From NCBI GenBank assembly GCA_947090525.1, contig CAMUON010000001.1:248001-312000 (forward strand): a DNA stretch of 64,000 nt, given 5' to 3'. Both the position numbers and the translations under genes were made by a program. Every line of letters begins with the position of its first letter. The stretch's first letter is position 1. The notes below the pieces were generated by a model. That model was not told the DNA's origin. It saw only the letters and a program-made list of their open reading frames with translations, and did no database searches. This document shows positions 40,667 through 49,137 of this stretch, piece by piece. The stretch comes from an uncultured Atopobium sp. GTDB taxonomy: Bacteria; Actinomycetota; Coriobacteriia; Coriobacteriales; Atopobiaceae.

Positions 40667-43600
40667 GACTTGTGAGTTTTGTGCCCGCGGCACCTGCACT
40701 GGCAGTACCTGCAGCAGCGGCACCTGCAGCGGCGCCCGCAGCAGCGCCTGCACTGGCGGCACCTGCACTAAATGCAAAGCCCGCAGCTGCTATGGCAAAA
40801 GCACCCGCTGCAGCAGCCACTCCATAAAAGAGGGGCGTCTGCACGTCCTCACGCACGAGCTTCTCCGTAGGTTCAAGCGGGGTTGTGCGTGTCGTTTGCG
40901 CAAGCGCAGAAGCTTTTGCGCTCTTTTCCTGTGCAGCTTCTGGCACGGTTTTTTGCGCAGCTTCTGGTACAGGCGCTGGCACAGCTTTTTGCGTACGTAG
41001 CTTTTGCGAAGAGAGCGCGCGTGATGGCGTAGCACTTTGCGCTTGTGTATAAGCTGCTTCTGTGGTCTTCGCTTCTGCTGCGGATGCGAGCGTGGTTGCA
41101 GATGTGTGCGCAGCTGCGCTCGCATCTTCAGTCACTTGTGACGAAGGTGCAGCTACGAACACTTGTTGCACCGTTTGAGACGCTTCTTCGCTATCGCTTA
41201 TGGGCAGGCCCGCGCGCTCGTTGCTTTTGTCCGCATGCGCAGACTCATACGCTGCTATTGTCGCTTGGTCCTTTTGAGTGAGCGCGCCATTTGTAGTAAA
41301 CGCTTTGATGTGTGCGTTGCCAAACTCAAACGCAGATCCCTTGGCTATAAGCTGGCCAATTTCTTGTGGGCTTTTCCAGCTATATCCCTTTTGGGTGCGC
41401 ACGCGTGCAAAACTTTCGTTTTCATGCGCAACTATCGTGCTTAAGAGATAGCGCGTGACGCGTCCTTTGGAATCTTCATCACGAGGGGTTCCCTGCTGTA
41501 GCGCCTGCGCAATGCCTGTTTCGAGATTGAGCCACGATTCTTGTTTGCCGTTTTTGGGGTTTATGCTTTGAATGCTTTGTACGCAGGCAAAACGCTGTCC
41601 TTTGCTAAGAGCAACGGGGCGTTTGAGTGTAATTGTTGAAAAGCCAGCAAACTCAACGCGGTCTTGCTGAGAAAAAAGCTGAGCCTTCTCGAGTGCGCTT
41701 CGCAGATCTTTTTGCCCCTCATCGATGAGATAGATGGAGGTCGTAACAACAGAATCTGCAGTGCTCGTGCGGGCGGATACCGCGCGTAGTACTTCATTTC
41801 CTTTTGCGCTAAAAATATTAGCAACGCGCGTGTTGGGATCCTGCGTCCTCAAAACAAAGGGCGTGTTTGCTGTAGAGATACTGAAATCGTAGGCATAATT
41901 GTTGTCGTAATCAAAGCCATCGTCGGGAATGTCTACGCTCATGGCGCATGGTCCCGTTATGGAATGATCGTAATAGGAGAGCCAAAAATAGCCGAGATCT
42001 TTTTGGTCGCTTGCATCTTTGATGCCATAGCTTTGCGATTTGAACTGGTTAAGATACCAATTTGCGTAATAATCTATATCTTCTTTTGATAGATTATAGG
42101 ATTTGTATTTCTGGGCAATATAGCTTTTTACTTGTTCTGTGCCCTCTTCCTTTGTAACGCCAAAGCGCCGGCACAGCTCTTCGAAATCATAGTAGGAACC
42201 CCAGGAGTTCTTTACGAGCCAGGCTCCATTTTTCAGCGTGGATACGTCGTTTTTCGCCGCCTTGAATTTCTCTGCCTTGAAATCATCATCCCAGCCGACT
42301 ATGGTAACCGCGTGGTTCATCATCGTGGGGATGGAAGAGTTGTACTGTGCACTTTCACGCAAATTGTAATAATTACCAGTAGTTGCGTCATCTGCCATTG
42401 CGCGATCGGCGTTGATGCCTACTTCCACAGCGCCATACTTCATGAGCGCTTCCTTGATAAAGAGGTTATTTTCCGCGTTGTGTGCGGCAAACAGATAGTT
42501 TCCTTTTTTATCCATACGAAAAGTATTGACTGCAGGCAGATAGTACACGCCATTTACATGCGCGATGGCGCGCGAGGAAGCGTTTGTGCCTGTATCGTGA
42601 GGAGTTTCATGAGAAGCATCATGAGGAGTTAAGCGTGTTTCAGGCTTCTGAGGAGCGGCGGATGCGTTTTTACCTTGAGAGCTATCAGCAAGGGGACTCG
42701 TATTGCGAAAGAGGCTCCAGTTTTTTGCCGAATTAAAACGTTCGCCCTCTTCAAACATGGCTTTCACATAGTCTTGAAGAGTTCGTATGTTGAGCTTCTG
42801 AGGCATATACGGCTCATCTTTTTCGAGCGCTATGCCTTTCCAATTTGTAAACAGCACTTCACCGCAGGAAAAATATCCACCTATATTGAGCGCATCTCCT
42901 TCGGTGCTATGACCGGGCAATACATCCTTCGCGCCTTCCGCTCCCTGCGACGGGGATTGAGGCGTATACGCATTAAGCGCTATCGCAAGCTCCGAGAGAT
43001 CAAGCTTGGGAAGTTCATTCTCGAGGAGTGGCGCACTATCGATTGGGTCGTGTTCTGCGTTTGTTTGTGCGTTTGTGTTTACGCGCGTCTGCGTCTTTTT
43101 CTGCAAGCGTGCCCGTTCTTTTAGAATTGCGCTTTCTAGAACAGCAGCATTTGAGAATGCCCAGCAGGTGCCCATTGGTCCTTGATTTTTGACCGACGTG
43201 GATTCTCCTCTATTGGGCAGAAAATAACGGCGGCGTGCTGCAGCTTTTGCGCGGATTTGAAGTTCTTGATGAGATTGAGCATCTTGTGTTGTCTGCGATT
43301 GCGACGGGGTCTTCGCCATAGCATCACTATTTGCGATGATAGCTGCAGCCCCTGCAAGCGAGAGCCCGCCGTTTTCTGTTGTGAGAAAGCGGCCAACGTA
43401 GGAATTAAATTCGCCGGTTGTGTAGTTCTTTGCCCAGTTTGTATAGGCTGTCCAATCGAGATCATCGGTTTTACCGTCTTCATTAAAATCAAAGCTCACA
43501 AATGTGTTGAGCGATTCAGCGGCTTCGTTCGACTGAGCCTTGGGGGTAGTTTTCTGCTTTGCTTGTGCTTCAGCTTGTGCGTGCGTATCTGCAGGCGTTT

Positions 43601-43868
43601 GCGAGGAAGCAGAAGTCAAAAGCGCAGGCGCTGCAAGCGCTACAGGAGCTGCATCTACTGCATGCGTATTGGCCTTTGCTTCAGCAACAACAGTAGCTTC
43701 AGTTGCTGCGCGTTCAAGCTGGTGCTGCTCAAGGCCTTGTGCACGTACTGGGTTTGCGGCACACGCCATCATCGCTGCCACAAAGATCCTTAGCAACATG
43801 CGCTGTCTCGACCATGCTTTATGCCGAGCGCGAAGATTCAGTATATCTAACTGTATCTTACTGTTCAT
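40626..43868 (-). CDS. Large secreted C1 (papain) family peptidase with Ca-binding motif and lectin-like domain
   Basis: 1080 residues from ATG 43868, behind an exceptionally strong AAAGGAGG; a start 13 codons earlier is less likely. Signal peptide around MLLRIFVAAMMACAANPVRA. Then an EF-hand/dockerin-like loop FDFNEDGKTDDLDW, and the papain core: QGPMGTCWAFS (Gln and catalytic Cys), MNHAVTIVGWDDD (His) and WLVKNSWGSYYD (Asn). A segment after it (LGYFWLSYYDHSITGP, IPDDGFDYDNNYAYDF) matches the lectin-like domain found behind such peptidases in gut Firmicutes and Actinobacteria. The C terminus is Ala/Thr/Glu-rich, then a hydrophobic Ala/Gly repeat and a short basic end, perhaps a membrane anchor. 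It runs into rbsK from the other side. Confidence 0.85.
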   Translation of the reverse strand: MNSKIQLDILNLRARHKAWSRQRMLLRIFVAAMMACAANPVRAQGLEQHQLERAATEATVVAEAKANTHAVDAAPVALAAPALLTSASSQTPADTHAQAEAQAKQKTTPKAQSNEAAESLNTFVSFDFNEDGKTDDLDWTAYTNWAKNYTTGEFNSYVGRFLTTENGGLSLAGAAAIIANSDAMAKTPSQSQTTQDAQSHQELQIRAKAAARRRYFLPNRGESTSVKNQGPMGTCWAFSNAAVLESAILKERARLQKKTQTRVNTNAQTNAEHDPIDSAPLLENELPKLDLSELAIALNAYTPQSPSQGAEGAKDVLPGHSTEGDALNIGGYFSCGEVLFTNWKGIALEKDEPYMPQKLNIRTLQDYVKAMFEEGERFNSAKNWSLFRNTSPLADSSQGKNASAAPQKPETRLTPHDASHETPHDTGTNASSRAIAHVNGVYYLPAVNTFRMDKKGNYLFAAHNAENNLFIKEALMKYGAVEVGINADRAMADDATTGNYYNLRESAQYNSSIPTMMNHAVTIVGWDDDFKAEKFKAAKNDVSTLKNGAWLVKNSWGSYYDFEELCRRFGVTKEEGTEQVKSYIAQKYKSYNLSKEDIDYYANWYLNQFKSQSYGIKDASDQKDLGYFWLSYYDHSITGPCAMSVDIPDDGFDYDNNYAYDFSISTANTPFVLRTQDPNTRVANIFSAKGNEVLRAVSARTSTADSVVTTSIYLIDEGQKDLRSALEKAQLFSQQDRVEFAGFSTITLKRPVALSKGQRFACVQSIQSINPKNGKQESWLNLETGIAQALQQGTPRDEDSKGRVTRYLLSTIVAHENESFARVRTQKGYSWKSPQEIGQLIAKGSAFEFGNAHIKAFTTNGALTQKDQATIAAYESAHADKSNERAGLPISDSEEASQTVQQVFVAAPSSQVTEDASAAAHTSATTLASAAEAKTTEAAYTQAQSATPSRALSSQKLRTQKAVPAPVPEAAQKTVPEAAQEKSAKASALAQTTRTTPLEPTEKLVREDVQTPLFYGVAAAAGAFAIAAAGFAFSAGAASAGAAAGAAAGAAAAGTASAGAAGTKLTSLSAWLKSFVLHQK
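40683..40775. repeat. GGCACCTGCA-type repeat coding an Ala/Gly tail
   Basis: GGCACCTGCA or GCGCCCGCAG-like words recur every 12-15 bases inside the C1-peptidase gene and encode the AGAAAGAAAGAAAAG-like segment close to its C terminus. Confidence 0.7.
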
Positions 43869-44198
43869 AATTCCTCCTTTGTGGCGTGAGCTGATTTTCA
43901 GCTTCATTTAAGATTAATGGTTCGCTATTAAAATATAAAAACTGCTTTTCGCATGTGAGAAATGGATGTTGTAACAAAATTGATATAAAAATTGATATAC
44001 GCTATGTACCAACCTTCGCAGGACAAAAAAGTCTGCGCGCAACATTGCGTCTCGCTCGTAGTCTAAGCCCGCCACGCCCTTCGCTTTTTTTATATTTTTT
44101 TATCGAAACTTCACAAAAATGCCTATTCTTGTCCTTGCCCAAGAGTAAGCTTTGCTATCATGCATAAGTTGTATACGTACGGCTGATTGCTGATGCAT
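43869..44198. other. 330-base spacer between the C1 peptidase and tRNA-Leu
   Basis: AT-rich, without coding support. It should hold the promoter of the C1-peptidase gene (minus) and of the tRNA (plus; CTTGCC at 44134-44139 and TATCAT at 44156-44161 are the best but weak boxes). It contains an exact 12-bp tandem duplication at 43976-43999. Confidence 0.5.
43976..43999. repeat. Exact 12-bp tandem duplication upstream of the C1 peptidase
   Basis: AAAATTGATATA occurs twice head to tail (43976-43987, 43988-43999), about 110 bases upstream of the peptidase start. It may be an operator pair or recent slippage. Confidence 0.7.
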
Positions 44199-44286
44199 GC
44201 GAGCGTGGCGGAATTGGCAGACGCGCTGGACTTAGGATCCAGTGAGCATTGCGCTCGTGAAGGTTCAAATCCTTTCGCTCGCACCA
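44199..44286 (+). tRNA. tRNA-Leu (anticodon TAG)
   Basis: Acceptor stem GCGAGCG pairs with CGCTCGC; D-arm GCGGAATTGGCAGACGC; anticodon stem CTGGA/TCCAG around the loop CTTAGGA gives anticodon TAG; a long variable arm (type II tRNA) and the T-arm GGTTCAAATCC follow. The CCA end is encoded (44284-44286). It reads CUA and, by wobble, other CUN codons. Confidence 0.96.
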
Positions 44287-44382
44287 TGTACGCAAACAAT
44301 ACCTGCGTTATGCAGCAATAATGCAGCAATAAGAGAGTTCGCCTTTGCTTATGGGCGAGGGCATGAGAACACTGGAGGAACG

Positions 44383-45858
44383 TTGAATATCACTGTCACC
44401 GCTGATAAGTCCAGCAATGATAAGGTCGTCGTGACCGTAACTGTCCCTGCAACCGATGTTGACGCAGCGATTGATGGCGCCTATAAAGACATTGCACGCA
44501 AATACGCCTTCCAAGGCTTTAGACGTGGACGCGCTCCTCGTCCTGTTATCAACTCTATCGTTGGTAAGCAGGCAGTTCTCGCACAGGCTACCGAGGATCT
44601 CATGGACAAAGTCCAGCCTCAGATGCTCGATGAGCTCGATCTTGTTGCGATTGCAAAGCCTGAGTATCCCGATGCTCAACTTGTAGAAGAGCACAAAGAC
44701 TTCACCACTAAGGCAGAAGTTGCTGTTCCTCCTCACGCTGAGCTCGATTCCTACGACGCTCCTACCATCAAGATGCCTCCTGAGCATGCAACTGATGCTG
44801 AAATTGCGCGTCAGCTTGAGCAAATCCGCAGCTACAACACAAAGTACGAAGACGACAAGAGCGCAAAGACTGCGCAAGCCACAAGTGTTGTCGTGCTTGA
44901 TGTCAAAAATAAGGAAGGCCTTCCTGAGCTCGAAGGCACCGACCGCCAGATCGTACTCGACAGCCCCTATGTTCCCAGCGAATTTGCCGAAGGCGTTGCT
45001 GGCATGAAGGTCAACGAGACCAAGGAAATTTCCTGGACACGCAAAGAGGACGATCATGAGACTCCTGTTTCGGTAAGCGTTACGCTCAAAGCTCTCAAAA
45101 AGAGCGTTGTGCCTGAGCTTACAGATGAATTTGCAAAGACTTCTACCGGTTTTGATACGCTTGAGAAGCTTAAAGAAGCTATCAAAGACGAGATTGAAAA
45201 AGACAAGGTCAAGTCCCTGCCAGCTCTTAAGGAAGATCGTGTTGTTGAAGCAATCGGCGAGCACCTTACGCTCGAAGAGGTGCCTGAGGTCTATCAAAAG
45301 CAGGTCTTCTCAGAGCTTGCCAATGAATTCCTCTCGTCGCTTCAGCGCCAGGGCGCTACGCTTGATATGTACCTTGCGTCTCGCGGCATCAAATCGGAAG
45401 ACTTCCTCGCCGACCTTCATGAGCAGGCAAAAGAGCGCGCTCGTCAATCGCTCGCTCTGAATGCGATTGCCACGAAGCTTGGCCTTGAGGCCACCGAAGA
45501 AGACGTTATCGACGAATTCAAGGGTGCTTCTGCAGACTATAAAGCTGCCATGAAGCAATTCAAGGACAACGGACAGATGCCTGCAATTCGCGAGAGCATT
45601 CGTCGCACCAAGGCTGTGAAGTGGCTTGTAGAGAACGCTAAGGTAGAAGTGGTCGACGAGGCTGAGCTCGCTCAAAAAGACGAGGAAAAAGCCAAGAAAT
45701 CCACTGCGCATAAGAGCACAAAGAAGACTGCTCCCAAGAAAGCCGCAGCGAAAAAGCCTGCAGCAAAGAAAGAAAGCGCAGACGCAAAGAAAGCTCCTGC
45801 AAAAGCAAAAGCAAAGAAGGATGCTAAGGCTACTTCCACTTCGAGCGCAAAGAAATAA
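44383..45858 (+). CDS. tig: Trigger factor with Lys/Ala-rich tail
   Basis: Ribosome-bound folding chaperone and prolyl isomerase. 491 residues starting at TTG 44383, next to GGAGGA; ATG codons a little upstream are out of frame and the frame further up crosses the tRNA. The N-terminal ribosome-binding signature GFRRGRAPRPVI (family GFRxGxxP) is clear, followed by the FKBP-like and helical C-terminal domains. After the normal end it carries about 55 extra residues dominated by KKAAAKKPAAKK-like words, similar to histone H1 tails. clpP and clpX follow, the classical tig-clpP-clpX order. Confidence 0.93.
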   Translation: MNITVTADKSSNDKVVVTVTVPATDVDAAIDGAYKDIARKYAFQGFRRGRAPRPVINSIVGKQAVLAQATEDLMDKVQPQMLDELDLVAIAKPEYPDAQLVEEHKDFTTKAEVAVPPHAELDSYDAPTIKMPPEHATDAEIARQLEQIRSYNTKYEDDKSAKTAQATSVVVLDVKNKEGLPELEGTDRQIVLDSPYVPSEFAEGVAGMKVNETKEISWTRKEDDHETPVSVSVTLKALKKSVVPELTDEFAKTSTGFDTLEKLKEAIKDEIEKDKVKSLPALKEDRVVEAIGEHLTLEEVPEVYQKQVFSELANEFLSSLQRQGATLDMYLASRGIKSEDFLADLHEQAKERARQSLALNAIATKLGLEATEEDVIDEFKGASADYKAAMKQFKDNGQMPAIRESIRRTKAVKWLVENAKVEVVDEAELAQKDEEKAKKSTAHKSTKKTAPKKAAAKKPAAKKESADAKKAPAKAKAKKDAKATSTSSAKK

Positions 45859-45890
45859 GTTCTATAATCTCTTGGCAAGATGAACACATG

Positions 45891-45925
45891 ATGCGCTCCG
45901 GGCTTGTGTTGCGGGGCGCATTTTC
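45891..45925 (+). terminator. Hairpin between tig and clpP
   Basis: ATGCGCTCCG (45891-45900) pairs with CGGGGCGCAT (45912-45921) with one weak pair, followed by TTTTC. It could partly end tig transcription before clpP. Confidence 0.65.
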
Positions 45926-45942
45926 AACAAGAAAGGCTTCAT

Positions 45943-46557
45943 ATGACAACGCCTATGGCAACGCCCTTGATTCCTTATGTTATCGAGCAGACGCCCCGCG
46001 GTGAGCGCAGCTACGACATCTATTCTCGCCTGTTGAACGACCGCATTGTGTTTTTGGGAGAGGCGATTACGCGCGATTCTGCCAATTTGGTGATTGCTCA
46101 GCTCCTGCATCTGGAAAGTCAAGATCCCGACAAAGATATCTCTCTGTATATCGATTCGCCTGGTGGTGAAGTATATTCCGGCCTGGGTATCCTCGATACG
46201 ATGAACTTTATCAAGCCGGACGTCTCCACGATTTGCGTGGGCATGGCGGCTTCTATGGCGTCGGTGCTTTTGGCAGCCGGTGCCAAGGGTAAGCGCATGT
46301 GCCTTCCCAATTCGATGGTCATGATCCATCAACCCAGCTCAGGAGCACAAGGTCAGCAGACTGATATCCAAATCGTTGCCGACGAAACCAAGTGGATCAG
46401 AAACCACATGAACGAGCTTTTGGCATCGTATACAGGACAGACAGTAGAGAAGATCAACGAAGACACCGAGCGTGACAACTATATGCGCGCTCAGGAAGCC
46501 AAGGATTATGGCCTTGTTGATAAGGTTATCGTGTCTCGCGCGGAACAAGCTGAATAG
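45943..46557 (+). CDS. clpP: ATP-dependent Clp protease proteolytic subunit
   Basis: Serine peptidase that forms a 14-mer and works with ClpX encoded 35 bases downstream. 204 residues from ATG 45943 with GAAAGG ahead. GMAASMASVLLAAG holds the nucleophile Ser (about residue 102) and SMVMIHQPS the His (about 128); the handle-domain Asp follows. SPGGEV and the processing-type N terminus are typical. Confidence 0.96.
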   Translation: MTTPMATPLIPYVIEQTPRGERSYDIYSRLLNDRIVFLGEAITRDSANLVIAQLLHLESQDPDKDISLYIDSPGGEVYSGLGILDTMNFIKPDVSTICVGMAASMASVLLAAGAKGKRMCLPNSMVMIHQPSSGAQGQQTDIQIVADETKWIRNHMNELLASYTGQTVEKINEDTERDNYMRAQEAKDYGLVDKVIVSRAEQAE

Positions 46558-46592
46558 TTTCATCTAGTTGTAGTAGCTCGAGGGAGGGAAGC

Positions 46593-47963
46593 ATGTCGAA
46601 TCACTCAAACGGAAAACAACCTATTTGCTCCTTTTGCGGAAAAAATCGCCTGCAGGTGCGCAAACTCATCCAAGGGCCCGAAGGCGTCTTTATCTGTGAT
46701 GAGTGTGCTCATGAGTGCAATAGTATCTTGAAAAAAAGCGAGCATGAGTTTGATTTCGACTTACGTGGTGGCTCTTCTATTGATGATTCTTCCGAAGAAG
46801 AGGAACTTCCCGTTCTCAAAAACCTTCCGACTCCGCATGAGATTTACGATGAGCTTTCTCAGTATGTCATGGGTCAAGAGGCAGCTAAACGTAGCATGAG
46901 CGTAGCTGTGTACAATCACTATCGTCGCGTGCTTACCAATGCCTGCGCCTTTGCCGAGGATGAGGATTTCTCGCCTTCGAGTTTTCTTGCTGCTGAAGAA
47001 GAAGTCGAGCTTGCAAAAAGCAATATTTTGCTGCTTGGGCCTACCGGTACCGGAAAAACTTTGCTTGCGCAAACGCTCGCGCGCTTTCTTGAAGTGCCCT
47101 TTGCGATCGCTGATGCCACTACACTTACCGAGGCTGGCTATGTAGGCGAGGATGTAGAAAACATCCTGCTCAAGCTTATTAATGCCGCCGATGGCGATGT
47201 TGCCCGAGCTCAAGTGGGTATTATCTACATCGACGAGATCGATAAAATTGCTAAGAAGGCAGAAAACCTCTCCATTACCCGCGACGTTTCGGGCGAGGGC
47301 GTTCAGCAGGCACTTCTCAAAATTCTTGAAGGTACACAAGCAAGCGTTCCGCCTCAAGGTGGACGTAAGCATCCTTCGCAGGAACTCATTCACATCAACA
47401 CAGAAAATATACTGTTTATCTGCGGTGGAGCATTTGTGGGCCTCGACAAAATCGTTGCTGATCGCATAGGCAAAAAAGGCGTTGGCTTTAATTCCGATCT
47501 TGCGCGCAAGGTTGAAGATTCTCAAGACGAGCTTATGGCGCAAGTGATGCCCCAGGATTTGCACCGTTTTGGTATCATTCCAGAGTTTGTGGGACGTATT
47601 CCTGTGATCACGGCTACCAAAGAGCTTACAGCCGACGATTTGGTCAAAATTCTTACTGAGCCCAAAAACGCCATCGTTAAGCAGTACAAGTGCATGTTTG
47701 AGATCGAGGGCGTTGAGCTTGAATTTACGCCTGAGGCTCTCCGCGCTATCGCGGATGAGGCACTTACACGCAAAACGGGTGCACGCGGTTTACGTGCGAT
47801 CTGTGAAGCCACGCTCGAGGAGACCATGTTTGACCTGCCAAGCGATTTAAGCATCAAACATGTAACCGTGACCAAAGAAGCTGTAGAAGGAAGCGCATCC
47901 CCAGAAATTGTGCGTACGCCGCACAATAAGCCGCGTAAAAGTAGGATTTCTACCAAGCGCTAG
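46593..47963 (+). CDS. clpX: Clp protease ATP-binding subunit ClpX
   Basis: Unfoldase of the ClpXP protease. 456 residues. N-terminal zinc-binding domain with CSFCGKNR and CDECAHEC, Walker A GPTGTGKT (about residues 149-156), Walker B IYIDEIDKI, the pore loop GYVGEDVENI region, RKHPSQELIHINT, the arginine-finger segment FGIIPEFVGRIPV and a C-terminal sensor domain TRKTGARGLRAICE. Compared with E. coli it has an insertion of about 20 residues before Walker A (AFAEDEDFSPSSFLAAEEEV). GGGAGGG ribosome site. Confidence 0.97.
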   Translation: MSNHSNGKQPICSFCGKNRLQVRKLIQGPEGVFICDECAHECNSILKKSEHEFDFDLRGGSSIDDSSEEEELPVLKNLPTPHEIYDELSQYVMGQEAAKRSMSVAVYNHYRRVLTNACAFAEDEDFSPSSFLAAEEEVELAKSNILLLGPTGTGKTLLAQTLARFLEVPFAIADATTLTEAGYVGEDVENILLKLINAADGDVARAQVGIIYIDEIDKIAKKAENLSITRDVSGEGVQQALLKILEGTQASVPPQGGRKHPSQELIHINTENILFICGGAFVGLDKIVADRIGKKGVGFNSDLARKVEDSQDELMAQVMPQDLHRFGIIPEFVGRIPVITATKELTADDLVKILTEPKNAIVKQYKCMFEIEGVELEFTPEALRAIADEALTRKTGARGLRAICEATLEETMFDLPSDLSIKHVTVTKEAVEGSASPEIVRTPHNKPRKSRISTKR

Positions 47964-47998
47964 TTAGTTTCTTTCTTGATTATAGTTTTGATTGAGGC

Positions 47999-48028
47999 GC
48001 GCGCCATTTTCGGCGCGCTTTTTTTTTT
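47999..48028 (+). terminator. Terminator after clpX
   Basis: GCGCGCC (47999-48005) and GGCGCGC (48012-48018) enclose a 6-base loop and are followed by ten T residues: a strong terminator between convergent clpX and tatD. Confidence 0.9.
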
Positions 48029-48054
48029 CGCGGCAGCGTTTAGTGTTTAAGCGT

Positions 48055-48984
48055 TTAGGGCTTTTTTGAGCCTGCTAGAATTGTTAACACAACATTTTGC
48101 TGTTTATGAATCTCTTGATATACCTCTTCATTTGTGCATTTTTTTATGTGTGCTATTTCATCGAGCGTGCGGGTAAGTGAGCGTATAAGCGCATCTACGC
48201 TTGCACATTCACCATCTCTTCGCGGGAGATCTGTTTCGACCAAGAGTTGGTGAAGTGGAATTTGTGCCAGGTACGCGCGGCCTTTTTTGGTGGCAAGCAT
48301 CTGTTCGCTTACCGAAAACCACGCTCCTCGCTGACAAAGCTCATGGAGTGAGTTGCCATCTCCACAAAAGGAATGACATATGCAAAGGCAATTATCCCAT
48401 GCATGGTGCGTATCGAGTATGCGGACAAGCTCTTTACCTGCGCGTACGCAGTGAATGGAGAGAACCTTCGTATACACGAGCGACTCTGCATGCGGTAGCG
48501 ACTCCGCCGCCTGCGCGAGCGACTCTGCTGCCTGCGGTAGCGACTTCTGAGCATGTATGCTCGTATTACTGCACCTTTCATCTGCGAATTCGCTGCGGGC
48601 ACGTTCAGCACATACGCCTATGATTTCGTCGAACGCATCAAGTTGGCGCACCCGCACCCGCGCGCTCTCGCTCGGCTCTGTTCCCACAATACGCGGACCA
48701 AAATCGAGCCCAATTTCTCCTATAAGGGGAGAGGTCTTCATGAGCGCAAGGCCTTCGAGATATTCTGCAGCTGTGATGCTGTTTTTGCTGATCAACCACG
48801 GATGCATGCCGACGCCAGGAATTACGTGGCCCTGTGCGCGCATATCACGCATACGTGCACGTGCCTGCCCAGGACGTATGCCCATAGCAAGGACCGTAAG
48901 AGGGCTTTCAGCGAGCGCAGACATAAATGCGCCGGGCTCAGACATAAATTCCAGGTGCATGTGAGCATCGAGTAGCTTTCGCAT
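48055..48984 (-). CDS. TatD-family metal-dependent hydrolase
   Basis: 309 residues from ATG 48984 with AAAGAGG ahead (an ATG nine codons earlier has no good site). Metal-binding residues of the TatD fold are in LLDAHMHLEF (HxH), IGEIGLDFG (Glu), LSIHCVRAG and CICHSFCGDG (His), and LLVETDLPRRDG (Asp). TatD proteins are DNases or act on D-aminoacyl or other bonds; the substrate is not predicted. Residues about 145-170 are a QAAESL/HAESL repeat coded by a tandem array (48478-48548). Last gene of a minus-strand row with tcdA, the ATP-grasp gene and the racemase. Confidence 0.85.
   Translation of the reverse strand: MRKLLDAHMHLEFMSEPGAFMSALAESPLTVLAMGIRPGQARARMRDMRAQGHVIPGVGMHPWLISKNSITAAEYLEGLALMKTSPLIGEIGLDFGPRIVGTEPSESARVRVRQLDAFDEIIGVCAERARSEFADERCSNTSIHAQKSLPQAAESLAQAAESLPHAESLVYTKVLSIHCVRAGKELVRILDTHHAWDNCLCICHSFCGDGNSLHELCQRGAWFSVSEQMLATKKGRAYLAQIPLHQLLVETDLPRRDGECASVDALIRSLTRTLDEIAHIKKCTNEEVYQEIHKQQNVVLTILAGSKKP
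48478..48548. repeat. In-frame tandem array inside tatD
   Basis: GAGCGACTCTGC...CTGCGGTAGCGACT-like units of 24-27 bases, about three copies, encode the QAAESLAQAAESLPHAESL segment. Other TatD proteins lack this, so it is probably a slippage product. Confidence 0.7.
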
Positions 48985-49052
48985 CGCCGCCTCTTTTGTA
49001 GCTTCTTGCATGACTTATCGTGTGTCTTCCTGCAGTCTTTCTGCATAACGCC

Positions 49053-49120
49053 TTACGCGTGTTCTTACGTGTGTTCTTGCGGTCTTCTTGCGCACCTTCT
49101 TGCACGCTTTCGCACGGCGT
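49053..49120. repeat. 12-bp degenerate tandem array between tcdA and tatD
   Basis: ACGCGTGTTCTT, ACGTGTGTTCTT, GCGGTCTTCTT, GCGCACCTTCTT and two decaying units follow each other in the spacer. Confidence 0.7.
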
Positions 49121-49137
49121 CCACGTCCGCGCCTGCA

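Noticed and set aside
44242..44382. N-terminal extension of trigger factor across the tRNA
   Set aside because: The extension would be encoded by the tRNA gene itself; TTG 44383 has the ribosome site and begins the conserved sequence.
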